From: an archaeon
GTDB lineage: Archaea > Thermoproteota > Thermoprotei_A > Marsarchaeales > Marsarchaeaceae
DNA: 45,331 bases
NCBI GenBank assembly: GCA_021800035.1
Contig: JAJYZJ010000010.1
Location: 1 to 45,331, forward strand
Direction: 5' to 3'
A program made the translations under genes and the position numbers. Under the pieces are notes generated by a model that was not told where the DNA came from, searched no databases, and saw nothing but the letters and a program-made list of their open reading frames with translations. Of this stretch, positions 40,364 to 45,331 are shown in pieces. Positions within the stretch are counted from its first letter, which is position 1, and the number at the start of each line of letters is the position of its first letter.

Positions 40364-41743
40364 ATGTCGAGCCAGACAGAGAGTTTGAGGAATGCGCTTG
40401 AGAGCAACGCTTTCCTCAGGGCGAGACATGGCGGCGAGAAGGCATATGTGACAATAGTCGCAGAAAGCTCACCCGACCCTGTCGCGGCATCCATTCTTTT
40501 GAGTCAGCACTTCATTCGTTCGGGCGTTCCTTTTGCCATAAAATTCGTTGACGGCCTCACTCACTCAAATGAAATGCACTTGGCAGCAGGTCCAAAGATT
40601 CTTCTGGGTTATGTAAATCAACCATTTCAAAAAGAAGGAAGCGATATTTTGCGAGTATCACATTATTCAAGCTGGGCTGACGACACATCTTCGTCTCCCC
40701 CGATTAATCCCTGCGCCTTCGGCCTAAACGGGGCGACGGTGGCTTCGACTTCGACTATGGTGTTCAAGCTACTACAAAGCGACAGTGCCTTCTCACCAGA
40801 TGCGGCCGGATTAGCTGTTGCCGGCGCCGTGTCAGCACAACCCGTTATGGACGTGGATCGATTGGGCGCGCTGAACCGGGAAGTTCTTGACGATGCCGTG
40901 CGAACGGGAAAGCTTTCCGTGGTGCTTGGGCTCAAGATTCCAGTGGCCGAAAAGGTGGCCCTGTCTGTACCCCTGTCCACCATGCTTGAACCATTTGTTC
41001 CTGGAGTTAGTGGAGACCCTCAAGGGTCCGAGGCCTTAGTTCACAGAATCGCCCGGCGCAAGTCCATAACGAAAATTGCTGGTATCGTAGCGGGTGCTGA
41101 AGCACGGGCAATGTTCGAGGAACTCTCCGCGGCTAGAGTGCGAGCTGGTTTTAGTGAATTCGCGGAGACCCGCATTGTCGGAAACATATATCTTGATGAA
41201 GGAATTCCACTGAACACCCCGCTTCGGAACATAACTGGCTTCGCCACCGCTCTCGAGGCCTGTACTATGATGGGTAGGCAGGCTCTTCTCTTCAAGCTCG
41301 CCCTCAAAACAGATTTTAGAACAGTGGAAGAAATTAGTAAAGTTACAGGGGAGTACTGTGCTGAAGTTGCTGGGGGGGTTCGTTTAATACTTCAATCACA
41401 GGACTCATACAGGGAAACCCAAAACGCGGTGTATCTTCTTGCAGCAAAATCCATTACGAGAGCAGTTGCCTTAAGAATTGCAAAAATTATTTGTGAGCAC
41501 GCCTCTTTCAGAGGCAAACCTACGGTGATTGTTGTTCACCTCGATACCCGGTCTCTTGTGGTGGGGTCCATCAGTACGGGAAATGAGCGAGCTGTCGATT
41601 TGGGGAAGACGTTCAGTTCCGCTGCCGCGAGGTACAGGGGTTCAGGGTTTGGAATTCCCACGGCCGCCCAAGCTCTTGTTCCTCCGGAGAGTGTGGAGCC
41701 TTTTTTGGATGATGTGGACGTGCTGCTGGGTGGTGGAAGCTAG
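40364..41743 (+). CDS. RecJ/Cdc45-like DHH-family protein lacking catalytic motifs
   Basis: 459 residues at the place (after S15, before Pcc1 and S3ae) where archaea encode a RecJ-like protein that associates with GINS/MCM. The overall layout fits (N-terminal DHH region, C-terminal DHHA1 region). The catalytic motifs are changed: ESSPDPVAAS replaces HxDxDG-SA, no DHH triplet is present near VSHYSSWADD, and YRGSGFGIPTAAQALVPPE replaces GGGH..AAG. It is therefore probably a non-nucleolytic Cdc45-like replication factor, as described for RecJ2-type proteins of Thermoplasma. ATG start. Confidence 0.75.
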   Translation: MSSQTESLRNALESNAFLRARHGGEKAYVTIVAESSPDPVAASILLSQHFIRSGVPFAIKFVDGLTHSNEMHLAAGPKILLGYVNQPFQKEGSDILRVSHYSSWADDTSSSPPINPCAFGLNGATVASTSTMVFKLLQSDSAFSPDAAGLAVAGAVSAQPVMDVDRLGALNREVLDDAVRTGKLSVVLGLKIPVAEKVALSVPLSTMLEPFVPGVSGDPQGSEALVHRIARRKSITKIAGIVAGAEARAMFEELSAARVRAGFSEFAETRIVGNIYLDEGIPLNTPLRNITGFATALEACTMMGRQALLFKLALKTDFRTVEEISKVTGEYCAEVAGGVRLILQSQDSYRETQNAVYLLAAKSITRAVALRIAKIICEHASFRGKPTVIVVHLDTRSLVVGSISTGNERAVDLGKTFSSAAARYRGSGFGIPTAAQALVPPESVEPFLDDVDVLLGGGS

Positions 41744-41752
41744 ACGACCGGA

Positions 41753-42001
41753 ATGTGGAAAGCTTCGCTAGAGATAAAGTTCTACAAAACTCGGGCCGCA
41801 GAGATTGTTAACAGGTCGTTGCAGCCGGATGCTACCCCCTTGCCGCGGGGCGTGACGTTCTCCCAGCGCCAGGACGCGGAGACGCTGATATTCGAGTGCG
41901 CAACTCAAAATGCCTCAACCCTGTTGGCGACCGTTGACGAGCTCCTAGAGCATATCGAACTCACCTTGGCAGTAACACGGAGGACTCACGGAGGGGAATG
42001 A
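41753..42001 (+). CDS. pcc1: KEOPS subunit Pcc1
   Basis: An 82-residue dimerising subunit of KEOPS that binds Kae1 and tRNA. The sequence shows the Pcc1 pattern: ASLEIKFYKTRAAEIVNRSL, then PLPRGVTF and LLATVDELLEHIELTLAV. ATG start 9 nt after the RecJ-like gene. Its presence completes three of the four KEOPS genes in this window; Cgi121 is not here. Confidence 0.88.
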   Translation: MWKASLEIKFYKTRAAEIVNRSLQPDATPLPRGVTFSQRQDAETLIFECATQNASTLLATVDELLEHIELTLAVTRRTHGGE

Positions 42002-42126
42002 TGCTGCTACTGGCTCGTGTTCATCGTATTGAGACTCTCTTCAGCTGTTGCGAGGGTTTGAGGCATCGAGCGCCATAATTTGAACTCTCCACTCACTTAG
42101 TGGCGATTTCGTGTATTATGCCTCAA

Positions 42127-42139
42127 CTCTTATAATTGG
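42127..42139 (+). promoter_or_regulatory. Promoter of S3ae
   Basis: CTCTTATAATTGG lies about 30-40 nt before the S3ae ATG. The rest of the 166-nt gap after pcc1 shows no gene. Confidence 0.5.
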
Positions 42140-42167
42140 CTCTGGGCATGGGCTTCAAGCTTCATAG

Positions 42168-42869
42168 ATGTCGTCAAGTTCGAAGATCCAAAAAGTCTGG
42201 GTGCCTGTAAGAGCGCCTACTGCGTTTAATCAGGTGGAACTCCCGCGTATAATGTCTCAATCAATCGAAGCCGCGTTGAACCGAAGGATTACGGTTTCCC
42301 TGTCCGATATAACCGGCGACATCAGGCAGGTTCAGCTCTTCCTTAAATTCAGAGTGATAGATGTCACAGGAGGGGTGGCAAGGACACGCTTTGATCAGCT
42401 TGAGCTTGCTCGTGAATTCGTGAGGGGCTTGAGCCGACGTGGTACGACCAAGACAGAGGCAGTCTCGGACGTCTCCACTAGGGACGGGGCTCTCGTCAGG
42501 GTTTTTGTGGTTGCGGTGACCCGAGGTAAAATTCACAGATCGAAGCGGACGGCCGTAAGAGCACTAGCCTATCAAATTCTCGAGGAGAAAGCGAACAAGC
42601 TAGGATTCGACCAGTTTACGCAAGAGATAGTTTTGGGTAAGGCTGCTGCTGAAATCTTCGCGGCTTCGAGAAAGATTGCGAGCATAAATACCCTTGAGAT
42701 TCGAAAGGTCAAGGTCCTGCGTCCTCCTACGCCAGGCTTTGCCACCGAGGAACTTGCGGAATCACCAGAGGTTTCAGGGGAAAATACTGCAGAAGACGCC
42801 AATGCACGCCCGACGGAGTCATATGAGAAGTCAGGCGTGAATGAAGAAGCGGATCCGGCTCAGACCTGA
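42168..42869 (+). CDS. rps3ae: Ribosomal protein S3ae (eS1)
   Basis: An archaeal/eukaryotic 30S protein near the mRNA exit. The core has KVWVPVRAPTAFNQVELP, MSQSIEAALNRRITVSL, DLREFVRGLSRRGTTKTE-type sequence (LAREFVRGLSRRGTTKTEA), VRALAYQILEEKA and IRKVKVLRPP. After about residue 195 an acidic tail extends it to 233 residues. ATG start. Confidence 0.94.
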   Translation: MSSSSKIQKVWVPVRAPTAFNQVELPRIMSQSIEAALNRRITVSLSDITGDIRQVQLFLKFRVIDVTGGVARTRFDQLELAREFVRGLSRRGTTKTEAVSDVSTRDGALVRVFVVAVTRGKIHRSKRTAVRALAYQILEEKANKLGFDQFTQEIVLGKAAAEIFAASRKIASINTLEIRKVKVLRPPTPGFATEELAESPEVSGENTAEDANARPTESYEKSGVNEEADPAQT

Positions 42870-43120
42870 AGAGTTTCACTTCTCTTCGTGGCTTCGCACC
42901 GACCTTATCTCCTATTGTGTGTGGGGGCTGTAGCAGAAAGGCAGGCTCAGATGATATCAGGAGCCTATAAGCAGCTTACCTTCAGGGTCACCCATTGGGC
43001 AGGATATCAAGGTTCATAGGAACTCTTTCGAATGTAGTCAATGTTTTTAGGAGGTGTAGGGTTATAATTCAGCATAAATTCTCGGTTCAGAGTGGACGAT
43101 AGCTTCTCAGGTGAATCCAT
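42870..43120 (+). other. Intergenic region upstream of the nucleotidyltransferase
   Basis: About 250 nt. I see no supported ORF or RNA gene. GGTTATAATTC (43060-43070) is a likely TATA box, about 50-60 nt before the proposed start. GGTGA (43110-43114) is the ribosome binding site. Confidence 0.45.
43060..43070 (+). promoter_or_regulatory. Probable TATA box of the nucleotidyltransferase gene
   Basis: GGTTATAATTC resembles the S3ae element (CTTATAATTGG). It is 51 nt upstream of the proposed AUU start. Confidence 0.4.
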
Positions 43121-44329
43121 ATTCGGGGTGTAATTCTGGCAGCGGGGTCCGGCACCAGATTGGAGCCAATTACATGGAGGACTCCAAAACCACTTCTCAG
43201 AATTCTAGGGAAAACTCTGATTGACTGGGAGTCCGAAGAGCTACGCTCTGCGGGAGTCGAGAGGGTAACTGTGCTCGCGGCGTCTTCTCGCAAGTCCCAG
43301 TTCAATGAATGTGGTATAATGGACTTGCTCGAACAGCGGCAACCGCGGGGAACAGCCGATGCTGCAAGCTCAGCCATGACAAAGATACACGAGGAGCTCT
43401 ACCTCCAATATGGTGACAACCTGCTCTCGAAGAACGCAATAGAGCGTATACTGCGAAGCGGCAGGGACAGGCTCGCTACTGTCGGCTGTGTGAGGGTGGA
43501 CGACCCTGGCAGATATGGCGTTGTCCACGCTAGGAATGACGGAACCCTCGAGTATATCGAAGAGAAACCTGAAAGGCCTAGCTCCAATTTGGTGATGGCT
43601 GGCGCATTCAGATTCAAGCCCGAGTTTCTTAGTTATTTGGACAAGGTGACACCCTCCGCTAGAGGGGAGCTCGAGTTAACCGACGCATTGAGTCTGGCTG
43701 CAAAGAAGAATGAAGTTGGAGTGGTGGAAATAAACAAGGATGACTGGACGGACATCACTTTCCCTTGGGATTTACTGAAACTGAATGCGAGTCTTCTTAA
43801 AACCCATGATAGCGAAATACTTGGCACGATAGAAGAAGGGGTGAGGATTAGGGGCCCGCTGATTCTTGGCCGTGGTTCAACAATTAGATCAGGCAGTTAT
43901 ATAGAAGGTCCAGTATGGATTGGTTCGGGGGTGACAATAGGACCGAACGCGTACCTGAGACCGTTCTCATCTATTGACAATTATAGTCATCTGGGGAATG
44001 CATGTGAGATTAAGGCATCCATACTCGGGCAGAGGGTAAGGGTGGGCCATCTCTCATATGTCGGGGACAGCGTGATATCAGATGATGTAAATCTGGGAGC
44101 CGGAACTATCACCGCAAATCTGAGATTCGACTCTGAGACCGTTAAGGTCGTAGTAAATGGATCAAAGGTTGATACCGGAATGGTCAAACTGGGGAGTTTT
44201 ATCGGACCTGGTGTAAAAACTGGGGTGAACGTGTCGATTAATCCCGGAATCCGCATCGGAGCAGACGCTTGGGTCTCGCCCGGAAAGGTGGTCGAAAATG
44301 ACGTGCAGCCTGAAGCAAGATACAGCTGA
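43121..44329 (+). CDS. Sugar-1-phosphate nucleotidyltransferase with left-handed beta-helix domain (GlmU-like), apparent AUU start
   Basis: A bifunctional-type enzyme that would make a nucleotide sugar such as UDP-GlcNAc. N-terminal nucleotidyltransferase motif GVILAAGSGTRLEPITWRTP followed by KPLLRILGKT. Later come PRGTADA, LQYGDNLL and the DDPGRYGVV...YIEEKPERP segment. From about residue 240 hexapeptide repeats form a beta-helix (IRGPLILGRGSTIRSGSYIE, IGSGVTIGPNAYL), ending with the acetyltransferase-like region GAGTITANLRFD. The canonical motif starts at 43127, upstream of the first TTG (43160). The frame is closed by TGA 43112-43114, and the only plausible start is ATT 43121, 6 nt after GGTGA. 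This gives 402 residues, a normal size. Confidence 0.88.
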   Translation: MRGVILAAGSGTRLEPITWRTPKPLLRILGKTLIDWESEELRSAGVERVTVLAASSRKSQFNECGIMDLLEQRQPRGTADAASSAMTKIHEELYLQYGDNLLSKNAIERILRSGRDRLATVGCVRVDDPGRYGVVHARNDGTLEYIEEKPERPSSNLVMAGAFRFKPEFLSYLDKVTPSARGELELTDALSLAAKKNEVGVVEINKDDWTDITFPWDLLKLNASLLKTHDSEILGTIEEGVRIRGPLILGRGSTIRSGSYIEGPVWIGSGVTIGPNAYLRPFSSIDNYSHLGNACEIKASILGQRVRVGHLSYVGDSVISDDVNLGAGTITANLRFDSETVKVVVNGSKVDTGMVKLGSFIGPGVKTGVNVSINPGIRIGADAWVSPGKVVENDVQPEARYS

Positions 44330-44342
44330 CCGTGCTAGAGCG

Positions 44343-45331
44343 TCAGCCCGCAACGATTTTGATGATATCTCCATCCTTTAACTCGTATTGGGCGCTGAGC
44401 CTCTGCTTGGTCCGGGCATCAATCGCATAGGCAAATCTCTCAGCAAGTTCAGAATGTACTTTGCGCGCGAGGTCCTTCGGCTTCGAGCCTTTCCTAAGTA
44501 TGAACGCATCAGGGAGAACGCGGCCGTTCTTGTCCGTGAATTTGGAGGTGTCTTCGACTGGATAAACAACTATGCCACCGTATGATTTGAAGACGGCAGC
44601 CTCTAGGGCATCCTGTACGCCCGTGCCGCCGTGTTTTTTCAATAGTTGGGCAAGTTTCTCAAGCGGCCCTTGCAGGCCCGGAGTTACCTTTTGGTCTACA
44701 GTCTGGAAGGCGCTGTCACCGGGTCGGTAAATTATCAGGCCCTTCTGAACCGCCCTCTTTAAAGCAAGTTCTGCTTCTGAGATGACAGGAATCACAGGAA
44801 CATCAAGATGCCTGCGCAGATCCTCAATCAATGGCTCTGATGCGGGGATATCTGCTTTATTGGCCGCAATCACACTTGGCTTTCCTATTCGTCTGAGGTC
44901 GGTGCTGAATGAACGGATATCCTCCATTGACCAAACTGAGAGTTTCTTTGTCACCAACATATTCTTGACCATAGCCTGCTCTACCGAGCGCTTATCGAAT
45001 CCCAGTCCGGACAGGCGCTCGGCAATTGCCGAAGTGCTCTCAATAGCCTTCAACTCCAATTGTTTCGCCCATCTCTCCCAGTCCTTGGAGACTATGCCAG
45101 CTATCCATTCATTCATCTCATATTCGAGAAATTTGACATCATCAAGTGGGTTGAAAGTACCTGGGCCAATCAGCCTCCCTTCAGGGTCCGTAGAACCACT
45201 TGCGTCAACAACGTGGATGAAAACGTCCGCCTGTCTAAGATCGTCGAGAAACTTGTTTCCGAGACCCCTTCCTTGGTGCGCCCCAGGGACTAGGCCCGCT
45301 ACGTCGATTAATTCAACAGGGGTAAACCTCA
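44343..45331 (-). CDS. Obg-family GTPase, archaeal YchF-like, N-terminus outside window
   Basis: Read on the reverse strand, the frame enters at the window edge (45331) and runs to the stop at 44343-44345: about 329 residues visible. The G3 region DVAGLVPGAHQGRGLGNKFL and FLDDLRQADVFIHVVDASG are typical of YchF/Obg GTPases. NKAD (G4) follows in VIAANKADIPAS. The C-terminus (about the last 75 residues) is a TGS domain ending LKDGDIIKIVAG. The P-loop is outside the window. Tail-to-tail with the nucleotidyltransferase gene, 13 nt apart. Confidence 0.92.
   Translation of the reverse strand, partial: RFTPVELIDVAGLVPGAHQGRGLGNKFLDDLRQADVFIHVVDASGSTDPEGRLIGPGTFNPLDDVKFLEYEMNEWIAGIVSKDWERWAKQLELKAIESTSAIAERLSGLGFDKRSVEQAMVKNMLVTKKLSVWSMEDIRSFSTDLRRIGKPSVIAANKADIPASEPLIEDLRRHLDVPVIPVISEAELALKRAVQKGLIIYRPGDSAFQTVDQKVTPGLQGPLEKLAQLLKKHGGTGVQDALEAAVFKSYGGIVVYPVEDTSKFTDKNGRVLPDAFILRKGSKPKDLARKVHSELAERFAYAIDARTKQRLSAQYELKDGDIIKIVAG

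Noticed and set aside
40153-40494. Reverse-strand ORF of 113 codons upstream of the RecJ-like gene
   Set aside because: It overlaps the start of the RecJ-like gene, shows no recognisable features and has no start signals.
42950-42990. C-box-like GATGATA stretch before the nucleotidyltransferase as a C/D sRNA
   Set aside because: No matching D box and terminal stem at suitable distance.

Overview
This window is an archaeal chromosome segment. It carries archaeal/eukaryotic-type ribosomal proteins (S4e, L32e, L19e, L18e, S28e, L24e, S6e, S24e, S27ae, S3ae, L7Ae), archaeal RNA polymerase subunits (D, N, E1, E2), aIF2-gamma, aIF5B, SecY, KEOPS subunits, GGPP synthase and archaeal TATA boxes. Gene order (S10/spc/alpha super-operon; L7Ae-S28e-L24e-Ndk-aIF5B; S6e-aIF2gamma-PIN-RpoE1-Spt4-dephospho-CoA kinase-S24e-S27ae-Kae1-Bud32) looks euryarchaeal, perhaps Thermoplasmata-like or a deep relative. 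Several usual members (DUF106, L34e, L14e, RpoK, Rpp29) are missing from their normal places. The exact lineage cannot be fixed from sequence reading. TTG is a very common start codon.

Layout. 1-18631: ribosomal super-operon from the end of L23 to S2, including secY, adkA, cmk, cbf5, tRNA-Ser(GGA), rpoD (with ferredoxin-like domain) and rpoN. 18656-23819: MEMO family protein, a degenerate mevalonate-kinase-like ORF, an isopentenyl phosphate kinase pseudogene, intact GGPP synthase and glutamyl-tRNA synthetase. 24062-27368: L7Ae, S28e, L24e, Ndk, aIF5B. About 27420-32990: a GC-rich island with a broken gene remnant, a small membrane protein translationally coupled to a 1455-residue secreted, membrane-anchored protein with an internal duplication, and a small reverse-strand ORF. 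33100-42869: S6e through S3ae, with KEOPS genes (Kae1, Bud32, Pcc1), XTP pyrophosphatase, S15 and a RecJ-like protein without catalytic motifs. 43121-45331: a sugar nucleotidyltransferase and, on the reverse strand, a partial Obg/YchF-like GTPase.

Most notable: two essential genes, cbf5 and infB (aIF5B), are each split by a very short frame-breaking insertion (28 nt and 20 nt). Each insertion lies exactly in a bulge-helix-bulge-like RNA fold, and removing it restores a perfect active-site motif: the catalytic Asp of Cbf5 and the switch I Thr motif of aIF5B. I read these as miniature archaeal pre-mRNA introns removed by the tRNA splicing endonuclease. cbf5 introns are known from Crenarchaeota; I know of no described intron in aIF5B.

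Also notable: S11 and the nucleotidyltransferase appear to start at AUA and AUU, each exactly 6 nt after an identical GGTGA Shine-Dalgarno. The upstream isoprenoid kinases are decaying while GGPP synthase is intact. All functional calls come from reading sequence, without database searches.
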